This document shows, piece by piece, positions 47,655 through 54,934 of a stretch of 64,000 bases of DNA. A model generated the notes under the pieces. The model saw nothing but the letters and a program-made list of their open reading frames with translations. It ran no database searches and was not told the origin of the DNA. A program made the translations under genes and the position numbers. The stretch is taken from positions 1,116,001 to 1,180,000 of the forward strand of contig NZ_CP061169.1 of NCBI RefSeq assembly GCF_011751765.2, given 5' to 3'. The stretch comes from Paramicrobacterium chengjingii (GTDB lineage: Bacteria; Actinomycetota; Actinomycetes; Actinomycetales; Microbacteriaceae). Position 1 is the stretch's first letter. Each line of letters opens with the position of its first letter.

Positions 47655-47996
47655 ATGAGTGACAAGATGCCGTCTGAGGCATGGCAGAGAGAAGTGATGG
47701 ACGATGCGATGAAGCGTGTCTGGGAGGTCGCGAGGGAAGCGACGAAGGATGGTCCGCCGTATTCGTCGAAGGTCATCGAGGATGCTTTGCAGGCTGTCGC
47801 TGATAAGCATGCGTCAGTTGGGGCTGAGCAGTCGACCGCGATTTATATTTGGGCTGTTGTCGCGCTCGACGCGTTGACTCACGCTCTGGATCAGCAGGCG
47901 ATCCATGCGGGTGCGAAGAACTATTACGAGTTCTACGTGTCGCATGTGATCAACAAGCTCGAGGGCGGGCTCGGGGGTGAGAACGATGGCTACTGA
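47655..47996 (+). CDS. Hypothetical protein ahead of the tape-measure gene
   Basis: 113-aa mainly helical protein (AWQREVMDDAMKRVWEVAREATKDG; STAIYIWAVVALDALTHALDQQAIH). The ATG behind GAAGGGAAAGAAG is used; a GTG 42 nt upstream overlapping the previous stop (GTGA) is an alternative. Its end overlaps the tape-measure start by 11 nt. In phages the gene before the tape measure is often a tail assembly chaperone, but no similarity is evident here. Confidence 0.6.
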   Translation: MSDKMPSEAWQREVMDDAMKRVWEVAREATKDGPPYSSKVIEDALQAVADKHASVGAEQSTAIYIWAVVALDALTHALDQQAIHAGAKNYYEFYVSHVINKLEGGLGGENDGY

Positions 47997-50007
47997 GCTT
48001 GCTGTTGGGTATGTGACCCTGCTGCCGTCTATGAAGGGTTTCCAGGGTGCTGTTGAGAAGGCTCTAGGGAAGACTGATGCGCCGGCTAAGAAGCAGGGGC
48101 AGACGATTGGGCAGAAGATGTCCGGTGGTATCACGTCTGCGCTGAAGACGGGTGCGAAAGTTGCGGGGGGTGCTGCGCTCGCTGGTATCGGTACTGCTCT
48201 TATCAAGGGGTTTGGTCGTCTCACTGCAATTGATGCGGCGAAGAAGAAGCTTGAGGGTCTTGGCCACTCGGGTAAGACGGTTTCGCAGATCATGTCGAAC
48301 GCTAACAAGTCTGTGAAGGGTACAGCGTTTGGTCTTGATGAGGCGGCGACTACTGCCGCAGGTGCTGTTGCTTCTGGCGTGAAGCCAGGTAAGGATCTTG
48401 AGCGCACGCTGTCATTGGTGGCTGATGCGGCGACGATCGCGGGCACCGACATGGGGTCGATGGGTTCGATCTTCAACAAGGTTGCTGCGTCGGGGAAGCT
48501 GCAGGGCGATGTTATTGCTCAGCTTCAGGATGCTGGTGTGCCGGTGCTGCAGTTCGTGGCCAAGGAAATGGGTGTCACGGCTGAGGAAGCTTCCAAGATG
48601 GCGTCGAAGGGTGAGGTGTCCTTTGACACGTTCCGGAACGCTATGGAGTCGGGTCTTGGTGGTGCGGCGCAGAAGTCCGGGGAGACGTTCAAGGGCGCGT
48701 GGGCTAACGCGATGGCTGCGGTCGGTCGTGTTGGCGCGAATCTTCTGTCGGGTATTTTCCCGCAGGTGAAGGACGGGCTTGGTGGTCTGACTGATGCTCT
48801 TGTGCCGGTTGAGGCTGGTGCTAAGAAGGTCGGCAAGGCGATCGCGGACATGGTGACGTGGTTGAAGGAGAACATCGTCGTCGTGAAGATCGCGGCTGCA
48901 GTTATTGGCGGGATAGTCGCGGCAGTGGCCTTGTGGAACGCCGCAATGGCAGTGAATACCTTTGTAACGAATGCCGCTTGGGTCGCAACAAAAGTATGGA
49001 ACGCAATCATGGGTGTGGGTTCCGCTGTGATGAAGATCGCGACGGCTGCTCAGTGGGCGTGGAACGCGGCCATGAGTGCTAACCCGATCATGCTTGTGGT
49101 GCTCGCGATTGCCGCGTTGATCGCGGGCCTGGTGTGGTTCTTCACTCAGACGAAGTTGGGTCAGGAGATTTGGGCGAACTTCACTCAGTTCTTGTCTGAG
49201 GCGTGGGCGAACATTTCGCAGTTCTTTATTGAGACGTGGACGAACATCAGCCAGGTTTTCATGGATGTGTGGAACGGCATTGTGTCGTTCTTCACGACGA
49301 TCTGGAATGTTCTCGTGCTCGCGGTGCAGATTTACATTCAGATGATCATGACGATCTGGACGACTGTTTGGAACGGTATCAAGTCCTTCTTCGTCGCCAT
49401 TTGGAACGGCATTGTCACCGGGGTGAAAACATACATCAACATCGTAAAGACGATCATCACGACGGTGATCAACACCGTGAAGAGTATTTGGTCTTCGGTG
49501 TGGGGCGGCATTTCGTCGTTCTTCTCGGGGATCTGGAACGGCATCGTGAACACGGTGAAGAAGTTCTCGGGCATTTTCAAGTCTGTCTTCGGTGGCATCA
49601 AGGGCATCATCGTTGGCGCGTTCAACGGTGTCGTCACAACAGTGAAGAACGCCATCAACGGCATCATCGGGCTGATCAATGGTGCGATCGATGGAATCAA
49701 CGCCGTAATCGGTGCCGTAGGTGGCGCACTCGGGCTCGAGATCTCGATCGGGCATATCCCCAAACTGGCGGACGGTGCGATCATCAACGCCAGCCGTGGG
49801 GGCTCACTCGTGAATGTGGGTGAGGGTCGGTATGACGAGGCTGTGGTGCCGTTGGGTGGTCCGCAGTTTGAGCGTTTGGCGGATGCTCTTGTTTCGCGTG
49901 GTGCTGGGTCTCAGGTGACGCAGTACATTACGACGGCGCAGGATGATCCGGCTGTTCAGGCGCGTGTGTGGGCTCGTGAGGCTTCGAGGGGGTTGGCGAC
50001 GGTATGA
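47986..50007 (+). CDS. Phage tail tape-measure protein
   Basis: 673-aa protein with an N-terminal region typical of tape measures (VGYVTLLPSMKGFQGAVEKAL; ALKTGAKVAGGAALAGIGTALIKGF; TMP-family block around GLDEAATTAAGAVASGVKPG and VLQFVAKEMGVTAEEASKM). Two or more hydrophobic segments follow at about 297-315 and 365-385, then Trp-rich repeats of the type WNGIxSFFxxIWNGI over about residues 400-535, and a C-terminal domain ending ARVWAREASRGLATV. Codons end often in T, unlike neighbours on both sides. The ATG lies inside the preceding gene. No tail tube or baseplate genes accompany it. Confidence 0.9.
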   Translation: MATELAVGYVTLLPSMKGFQGAVEKALGKTDAPAKKQGQTIGQKMSGGITSALKTGAKVAGGAALAGIGTALIKGFGRLTAIDAAKKKLEGLGHSGKTVSQIMSNANKSVKGTAFGLDEAATTAAGAVASGVKPGKDLERTLSLVADAATIAGTDMGSMGSIFNKVAASGKLQGDVIAQLQDAGVPVLQFVAKEMGVTAEEASKMASKGEVSFDTFRNAMESGLGGAAQKSGETFKGAWANAMAAVGRVGANLLSGIFPQVKDGLGGLTDALVPVEAGAKKVGKAIADMVTWLKENIVVVKIAAAVIGGIVAAVALWNAAMAVNTFVTNAAWVATKVWNAIMGVGSAVMKIATAAQWAWNAAMSANPIMLVVLAIAALIAGLVWFFTQTKLGQEIWANFTQFLSEAWANISQFFIETWTNISQVFMDVWNGIVSFFTTIWNVLVLAVQIYIQMIMTIWTTVWNGIKSFFVAIWNGIVTGVKTYINIVKTIITTVINTVKSIWSSVWGGISSFFSGIWNGIVNTVKKFSGIFKSVFGGIKGIIVGAFNGVVTTVKNAINGIIGLINGAIDGINAVIGAVGGALGLEISIGHIPKLADGAIINASRGGSLVNVGEGRYDEAVVPLGGPQFERLADALVSRGAGSQVTQYITTAQDDPAVQARVWAREASRGLATV

Positions 50008-50228
50008 GCTCCTCAACTGCGCATGACCTCGACAGTCTCGCCCAGCTGATCGCATCCGAGGGGCAGGAAGTGATCATCACTGACAATCCGACGATCACCG
50101 ACGATGGCGTCACAGACGGGATCTCGAGAGTTGCGACTCTCAGCCATGTGAGCCTCACCGGGGCCGAGTGGGAAGAACTGGCCCGTCACCTTATCCAGAA
50201 GCACGAAATCGAAGGAGAAACGAAATGA
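50004..50228 (+). CDS. Hypothetical small acidic protein
   Basis: 74 residues beginning on an ATGA overlap with the tape-measure stop and ending on an ATGA overlap with the scaffold-like gene. It contains IASEGQEVIITDNPTITDDG and a C-terminal helix WEELARHLIQKHEIEG. No family recognised. Confidence 0.6.
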   Translation: MSSSTAHDLDSLAQLIASEGQEVIITDNPTITDDGVTDGISRVATLSHVSLTGAEWEELARHLIQKHEIEGETK

Positions 50229-50716
50229 GCACCGAGACCGTTGCAACCGATGACGTCAGCCAGACTGACGCAACCACTGAGGGTGTCGTTTCAAACGCGA
50301 CCCCTGAGCCTGGCGAGCAGAACGAACCCGAGCAGACCGAGGACACGCAAACCCCAGAGGAACTGGCCAAGGCCGACGCTTCCCGGTACAGGCACCGTCT
50401 ACGTGACACCGAGGCCGAACGCGACACTCTCGCAGGACAGCTGAAGACCGCGCGCGGAAACATCGTGGAGCACATGCTGAGCAACAGCCCCGCAACTCTC
50501 GACGCGCTCACCGCAGCCGGTTACGAGATCGACTCGCTGCTCGACGACGATGGCAACATCGACCAGGGCAAGCTCGACGAAGCCGCGCAGGCGACATGCA
50601 AGCGGTTCAACATCAACTTCTCTCGACCATCCAGCCACGCAATGTCACGCGCGAACAGGGTGAGGCTTGAGCCCGAACCGGACTTCGCAAACGCGTTCAC
50701 ACCCAAAGCGAGATAA
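50225..50716 (+). CDS. Capsid scaffold-like protein, putative
   Basis: 163-aa acidic protein. A Glu/Thr-rich disordered N-terminus (about 60 residues) precedes the coiled-coil stretch ADASRYRHRLRDTEAERDTLAGQLKTARG, followed by a compact C-terminal region with helices. Length, charge and position directly before the capsid gene match phage scaffolding proteins. No protease motif is seen. Scaffold identity is inferred. Confidence 0.6.
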   Translation: MSTETVATDDVSQTDATTEGVVSNATPEPGEQNEPEQTEDTQTPEELAKADASRYRHRLRDTEAERDTLAGQLKTARGNIVEHMLSNSPATLDALTAAGYEIDSLLDDDGNIDQGKLDEAAQATCKRFNINFSRPSSHAMSRANRVRLEPEPDFANAFTPKAR

Positions 50717-50717
50717 C

Positions 50718-50767
50718 CACCTGAAAGCCCGGTAGACTGTATACCGAACGGTCTACCGGGCCAGGTG
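50718..50767 (+). other. Large hairpin between scaffold-like and capsid genes
   Basis: GCCCGGTAGAC pairs perfectly with GTCTACCGGGC around a 13-nt loop, and outer CACCTG/CAGGTG add six more pairs beyond a 3-nt bulge. No U-run follows. The remaining sequence to the capsid start (about 120 nt) holds nothing else I can identify. It may control transcript processing or capsid translation. Confidence 0.7.
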
Positions 50768-50888
50768 CCCCACCACCGTTCACGCAGCCCCAGGGGGCCC
50801 GCACGGAACGGCCAGGAGCCACCGCGCAGAAGATCAATTCATTACTTCTACGAGGTGGCTTCACTCATGCCACCGGAAAGGCCAAATC

Positions 50889-51740
50889 ATGGCTACCGAA
50901 ACAACCCTCACAAGCGCCCGAGCATGGGCACCCGACCTGCAAGCATTCGCACCCCGCGACGTCGTCAATGACGCGATCATTATGCAGGCATCCACCATCG
51001 CCGGAAGCGTCGAGGGCGACCAGCCCGCAGTACGTGTCGCCTTCGTCGACGATGCAGCCGCAACGTTCACCGCCGAAGGCGCAGACATTGCCGAATCAGA
51101 CCCAACACTCGACGAGGTACTCGTCTACACGGCAAAGATCACGCAGCTCGTGAAACTCTCACGCGAACAGTGGACACAGGCCAACACAGCAACCGAGCTC
51201 TCCGAGTCCGTGCGCCGTGCGGTGACGAAGAAAGCTAACGAGGCGTTCCTCACGCAGGCAGCACCCACATCGCCTGCAGTGACCCCACCCGCCGGTCTCA
51301 TCAACATCGCCGGCATTGAAGACGGCGGCGCAGTAGCTGACGACCTCGACGGGCTGATCGACCTGATCGCCGCACTCGAGGACAACGGCGGCAACCCGTC
51401 ACACATCATCGTGTCACCCACCTCATGGGCATCACTGCGGAAGTTCAAGACCGGCACCGCATCGGCACAGTCCCTCCTCGGTGCAGGCACCAACGATGCA
51501 GAGCGACGACTGCTCGACCTGCCCGTGCTCGTCTCGTCAGCCATGACCGGCGGCAACGGCGTCGTCGTCGACAAGTCAGCAGTCGCATCAGCAGTCGGCC
51601 AGGTCATGGTCGGCAGCAGCGAACACGTCTACTTCAACAGCGACAACATTGCGTTGCGCTGCACATGGAGACTCGGCTGGAACGTCGTCCACCCTGACCG
51701 CATCGGCAAGTTCAGCGTCACTGCCCCGACCGAGGCGTAA
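50889..51740 (+). CDS. HK97-type major capsid protein
   Basis: 283-aa protein with the order expected of a small HK97-fold capsid: N-arm (ARAWAPDLQAFAPRDVVNDAIIMQASTIAG), E-loop strand region (RVAFVDDAAATFTAEGADIAESDPTLDEVLVYTAKITQLVKLSREQW), spine helix (LSESVRRAVTKKANEAFL), P-domain (GLIDLIAALEDNGGNPSHIIVSPTSWASLRKF) and A-domain, ending VYFNSDNIALRCTWRLGWNVVHPDRIGKFSV. There is no fused protease. Codons are rich in C- and A-ending forms, unlike the tape-measure gene. Capsid identity is strong by pattern; no portal gene lies nearby. Confidence 0.88.
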   Translation: MATETTLTSARAWAPDLQAFAPRDVVNDAIIMQASTIAGSVEGDQPAVRVAFVDDAAATFTAEGADIAESDPTLDEVLVYTAKITQLVKLSREQWTQANTATELSESVRRAVTKKANEAFLTQAAPTSPAVTPPAGLINIAGIEDGGAVADDLDGLIDLIAALEDNGGNPSHIIVSPTSWASLRKFKTGTASAQSLLGAGTNDAERRLLDLPVLVSSAMTGGNGVVVDKSAVASAVGQVMVGSSEHVYFNSDNIALRCTWRLGWNVVHPDRIGKFSVTAPTEA

Positions 51741-51750
51741 GCACCCTCTG

Positions 51751-51781
51751 AGCGCCCGTCAGCGACACGCTGGCGGGCGTT
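51751..51781 (+). terminator. Strong hairpin after the capsid gene
   Basis: AGCGCCCGTCAGCG pairs over 14 bp (two G-U) with CGCTGGCGGGCGTT around loop ACA, 10 nt past the capsid stop. The following sequence is TCCCCGC, so termination may be partial and the HNH gene could still be reached. Confidence 0.65.
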
Positions 51782-51806
51782 CCCCGCACCCAGGGGCAAC
51801 AACATC

Positions 51807-52100
51807 ATGACTAAGACATATCGCAACGACAGCGCCTACGTGAAGAAACGCGATGCACTGTTCAGGCAAGGCCGCAAGAACGGTATCGGCTGCCACATCT
51901 GCGGCAAGCCCATCGACTATAACCTCGACTGGAAACACCCCATGTCGAAGACCGCTGACCACATCAACCCCATCGCCAACGGCGGCAAGATGACAGGCGA
52001 ACTCAGACTCGCCCACAGATCATGCAACTCCAGGCGCGGAACGAAACCACTCAACACCATCACCCAAGTGCCAAGCCCCAAGACCTCACGCAAATGGTGA
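51807..52100 (+). CDS. HNH endonuclease
   Basis: 97-aa phage-type HNH nuclease: Zn-binding CHICGKPIDY, then the catalytic block KTADHINPIANGGKMTGELRLAHRSCNSRRGTK. In many actinophages an HNH of this size lies next to the cohesive end site and assists terminase. Here no terminase gene is present. It is the last gene before attR. Confidence 0.92.
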   Translation: MTKTYRNDSAYVKKRDALFRQGRKNGIGCHICGKPIDYNLDWKHPMSKTADHINPIANGGKMTGELRLAHRSCNSRRGTKPLNTITQVPSPKTSRKW

Positions 52101-52149
52101 CGGAACGAAACCGCAGGTGATAGGCCATAAGCCCCTCTCGGCCCCCCGA

Positions 52150-52178
52150 GTCGTCCCCCTCGGCTTAGTCGGCTTTTT
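52150..52178 (+). terminator. Weak terminator-like structure with T6 run
   Basis: CCGAG and CTCGG form a short stem, and further GGCTTAGTCGGC precedes TTTTTT. This would end the rightward transcript of the element. The stem is short, so confidence is moderate. Confidence 0.4.
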
Positions 52179-52188
52179 TGCACACGGG

Positions 52189-52398
52189 TCTACCACGGCT
52201 CTACCATCTGATTTTTAGTTACCACTTGATGCTTCCAGAGCCTCAGATCGTTGATATTCCGGGGTCTTATAGGGCTTGTCTACCGTCTCAAGTGGTAGAA
52301 GATACTGAAGTCTGACACCGAATGTCAGACCGTCAAATCGTGCACGCACATGTGCGACTAAGCCGTGGATGGCGCGACCCCTCCCTGAGAGGGAGGGG
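52189..52398. repeat. Cluster of inverted repeats at the right end of the element
   Basis: Within the gene-free stretch between the HNH gene and attR lie TACCACTTGA and TCAAGTGGTA (10-bp arms, 58 nt apart), GTCTGACA/TGTCAGAC with a 5-nt loop, the palindrome CGCACATGTGCG, and CCCCTCCCT/AGGGAGGGG with a 3-nt loop. TCTACC recurs at three places here and in the hairpin before the capsid gene. They may be binding sites for Int, Xis or a packaging/replication factor. Confidence 0.6.
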
Positions 52399-52421
52399 GC
52401 CGTCGTCTCTGTGATGTGCCG

Positions 52422-52441
52422 TGGACACAAAATGGACACAG
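52422..52441 (+). repeat. Paired direct repeats TGGACACA near attR, candidate integrase arm sites
   Basis: TGGACACAA and TGGACACAG lie 11 nt apart, about 100 nt inside the right core, in the same orientation as the pair near attL. They match the sequence found in the 3' end of int. Confidence 0.55.
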
Positions 52442-52543
52442 ACGCTCGAAAATGACCCCTATTTGTCGTTCGCCCAATAATTCAAGATCGCCGTAAACAC
52501 GCGGAAGTTGCGGGATCGTCGCGATGCTAAGTGGCAGGGTAAA

Positions 52544-52567
52544 GGGTTCGAATCCCAGTGGGGGCAC
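52544..52567 (+). other. attR core (24-bp direct repeat)
   Basis: Identical over 24 nt to the 3' end of the tRNA-Leu gene plus one base. The sequence to its left has no tRNA character, so this is the duplicated core and not a second tRNA. Confidence 0.93.
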
Positions 52568-52581
52568 CCGTCGTGCTGCAG

Positions 52582-52587
52582 TACACT
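52582..52587 (+). promoter_or_regulatory. Candidate -10 box of the nucleotidyltransferase gene (leaderless)
   Basis: TACACT ends 6 nt before the ATG with no ribosome site. The -35 region would fall within the attR core, so the element's insertion supplies new DNA immediately upstream while conserving the core. Confidence 0.5.
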
Positions 52588-52593
52588 CGGCGA

Positions 52594-53241
52594 ATGAATG
52601 AACTCACCGACGAGGAATTTACTCGACTGTATGGGGCGTGGGCCGGGCATACACCGAAGGATGCCGCCGACGCTTTCTCCGAGTACGACGGTACGTGGTG
52701 GATCGCCGGGGGCTGGGCAATCGAGGCATTTACCGGTGTCTCTCGCCCGCACGATGACATCGATGTCTCCGTGTTCACGAGCGATCTCCCCCGACTTCGC
52801 CGATTTCTCGACGGCCGCCTCGATGCATGGACGGCTGCCTCCGGCGCCCTTGCGCCACTTCTGCCCGGCGATAGGCCGAATTGCGACGCTGTCGACGTGC
52901 TCCCGGAGGGCAGTACCCAGCTATGGACCCGTGCCGGCGCAGCATCCGCCTGGGAATTCGACATTCTGTTGTCACCCGGTGACGAGCGCACCTGGGTATA
53001 TAAACGCGACCCCGCACTGAGGATGCCACTCAGTGATGCTTTGTGGGAGCGCAACGGAGTGCAGTATTTGCGGCCGGAGATTCAGCTGCTCTACAAAGCG
53101 AAGGGCGACAGACCCAAGGACCGCGCGGACCTCGAGACCGTGCTGCCACGTCTCGAGGCCTCGCGGCGGTCATGGTTCGTCGACGCGCTGCACCGCACCG
53201 ACCCTCGGCATCCCTGGCTGACGGCTCTCGGCACGAGCTGA
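52594..53241 (+). CDS. Nucleotidyltransferase-fold protein (aminoglycoside adenylyltransferase-like)
   Basis: 215-aa protein. The N-terminal WWIAGGWAIEAFTGVSRPHDDIDVSVF carries the GG and the DxD-type metal-binding acids of the antitoxin/ANT nucleotidyltransferase fold, similar to ANT(2'')-like proteins; a third acid is likely in AWEFDILLSPG. The C-terminal region (PEIQLLYKAKGDRPKDRADLETVLPRL) is a typical helical tail. Substrate cannot be inferred; drug modification is only one option. It is host DNA just outside the integrated element. Confidence 0.8.
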   Translation: MNELTDEEFTRLYGAWAGHTPKDAADAFSEYDGTWWIAGGWAIEAFTGVSRPHDDIDVSVFTSDLPRLRRFLDGRLDAWTAASGALAPLLPGDRPNCDAVDVLPEGSTQLWTRAGAASAWEFDILLSPGDERTWVYKRDPALRMPLSDALWERNGVQYLRPEIQLLYKAKGDRPKDRADLETVLPRLEASRRSWFVDALHRTDPRHPWLTALGTS

Positions 53242-53255
53242 CCGGGCGGCGCGGC

Positions 53256-54827
53256 TCAGCGGAACGCTGCTGCAGTGGTCACCTCCAGCGGCTCGGCGAA
53301 GAACCGCAGTTCGTGCTCGGCCGAGACCCGGAACGCGCGCCACATGCGATCGCGTGTCGCTGCATCCGTCTCTGCCGCGCAGCGCGAGACTATCTCAATA
53401 GCACGCGCGCTCGCCTCAGAGAACGTCGGGTCCTCGTATGTGCTCAGCCATGGCATGTACGGAGTGTCCCTGACGGCGTTGGGTAGCATTCGGGTTCCCA
53501 CGTCAACGTAAATCCAGTAGCAGGGAAGCAGCGCGGCAATGAGTACGGCGTATGACTCGCGCGTGGCCGTGGCAGCGAGGTGATCGGTGTACGCTGTCGT
53601 CGCGGGCGCCTTTGATGCGGCATCCACAATCGACAGGTCGCCAAGGAAGTGCGCGTGTACCGCCGTTTCGCCAGCCAGCGCGTTGAGCGCTCCCGATGCC
53701 CAGAATTCTTGTTCGCTCGTTGTCGGCGCAAGCGCGCTGGCCGTTGCAAGCATGCGGGAGTAGTCGCGCAGATACAGAGTGTCTTGCACCAGGTAATGGC
53801 GGAACGCGTCCATCTCGAGACTGCCGTCGACGAGCCCGGTGATGAAGGCCAAGTCGTCGATGTCAGTGCGCACGTCGGCGATGCCGCTCCACCATTGCTC
53901 GGCGATCTCGGCTGCCGTCGGCGGCATTGCAGCGCGCCGCCGGAGCGAGGCAAAGTGATCGACGGGTCCGTTGCCGCTTCCCACGTTCAAACGCGAACCC
54001 TGACGGATGCTGTCGGCCAGCCAGTGCTTCGCACGCTCGAGGGCGCTCGCCCACTCGCCCGTCTGCGCCTGTAGCGTCGCGATCGCCGACGAGAGTGAGC
54101 ATCCGGTTCCGTGAGTGTTTGCGGTGTGGATGCGGGCCGCAGAGAATTCGGCGACGACGCCCGTCGCCGAGACGAGGGCGTCGCGCACGACGTCGCCGGC
54201 CGAATGGCCTCCCTTGGCGAGCACGAGAACGTCGTAGCGCTCAGCCACAGAGCGGGCTTGCGCGATCACGTCGGGCCAGGCGCGAACCGGAGGCTCGCCG
54301 GCGAGAACGGCAAGTTCGGGAATGTTGGGCGTCACGAGATCAGCGTGGCGCAGCATCCTGCCGAGTGCCTCTTCGGCCGAAGAATCGAGCAGTCTGTCGC
54401 CGCTCGTTGCCACCATCACCGGATCAACGACCACGGTGGGCACATGTGATCGTGCGAGCCAACCGTCGACAACATCGATGTACTCGGAGGTCGCGAGCAT
54501 TCCGATCTTTACGGCGTCGATCACCACGTCGTCGCTCACGGCATCGAGCTGCTCGGCAAGAAAATCGGCCGGCGGCATGTGCACCGACCTCACCCCTCGG
54601 GTGTTCTGTGCCACGAGTGCTGTGACGACGGCCATGCCGTATCCGCCGTTCGCTGCAATGGATTTGAGGTCGGACTGAATGCCCGCCCCACCTGTCGGGT
54701 CTGTGCCCGCGATGCTGAGCACCCGGGGAATCTGCGCCCTGAGGCCCGTGCCGCCTGTGGCAGAATGTGCGGCATCTGCGCGCGGCAGAATGGACGTAGG
54801 GGCAGGTGTTTCTGGCGTACGCGTCAT
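53256..54827 (-). CDS. Bifunctional ThiD-TenA: HMP(-P) kinase fused to thiaminase II
   Basis: 523-aa fusion. Residues about 30-300 are hydroxymethylpyrimidine kinase (VLSIAGTDPTGGAGIQSDLKSIAANGGYG; VVVDPVMVATSGDRLL; THGTGCSLSSAIA). Residues about 310-520 are TenA (HYLVQDTLYLRDYSRML; catalytic Cys in ALLPCYWIY; EHELRFF). It salvages and phosphorylates the pyrimidine half of thiamin. The ATG is placed 8 nt after AAGGGA, which lies in the 3' part of a TPP riboswitch. Such fusions are known in actinobacteria and fungi. Confidence 0.95.
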   Translation of the reverse strand: MTRTPETPAPTSILPRADAAHSATGGTGLRAQIPRVLSIAGTDPTGGAGIQSDLKSIAANGGYGMAVVTALVAQNTRGVRSVHMPPADFLAEQLDAVSDDVVIDAVKIGMLATSEYIDVVDGWLARSHVPTVVVDPVMVATSGDRLLDSSAEEALGRMLRHADLVTPNIPELAVLAGEPPVRAWPDVIAQARSVAERYDVLVLAKGGHSAGDVVRDALVSATGVVAEFSAARIHTANTHGTGCSLSSAIATLQAQTGEWASALERAKHWLADSIRQGSRLNVGSGNGPVDHFASLRRRAAMPPTAAEIAEQWWSGIADVRTDIDDLAFITGLVDGSLEMDAFRHYLVQDTLYLRDYSRMLATASALAPTTSEQEFWASGALNALAGETAVHAHFLGDLSIVDAASKAPATTAYTDHLAATATRESYAVLIAALLPCYWIYVDVGTRMLPNAVRDTPYMPWLSTYEDPTFSEASARAIEIVSRCAAETDAATRDRMWRAFRVSAEHELRFFAEPLEVTTAAAFR

Positions 54828-54833
54828 GCGCGA

Positions 54834-54906
54834 CATCCCTTCGCTAGTACGAGCTAGATCAGGTTCAACGGGTTTGCTCTCAGCCCGTGTGGGCACCCCG
54901 TGTCAC
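54834..54906 (-). promoter_or_regulatory. TPP riboswitch (THI element)
   Basis: The minus strand carries the full THI-box: GGGGTGCCC, GGGCTGAGA, then ACCCGTTGAACCTGATCTAG and the closing AGCGAAGGGA. These are the conserved helices and TPP contacts. The last AAGGGA doubles as the ribosome site of the thiD-tenA gene, so ligand binding should hide it and block translation. Confidence 0.96.
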
Positions 54907-54934
54907 TTGTGACGGCCACTCTACCTGACGACGC

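Larger units (their letters stand above)
43857..52567. mobile_element. Integrated 8.7-kb capsid-encoding phage-like element in tRNA-Leu
   Basis: Bounded by 24-bp direct repeats formed from the tRNA 3' end, with integrase next to attL. Content left to right: integrase and repressor (leftward), then an excisionase-like gene, DUF6907-like, small HTH, two small genes, a replication-type protein, a Cys-rich small protein, tape measure, scaffold-like, capsid and HNH nuclease (rightward). No terminase, portal, head-tail connector, tail tube, minor tail, holin or lysin is found. It may be a satellite that uses a helper phage, or a reduced prophage. Confidence 0.9.

Noticed and set aside
48412..49755. 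Long frame of 447 codons opposite the tape-measure gene
   Set aside because: Low-complexity Asp/Arg/His-rich translation produced by the repetitive coding strand; no ribosome site or domain.
52501..52567. A second tRNA at the right end of the element
   Set aside because: Only the 24-nt core matches; no D arm or anticodon arm is present to its left.
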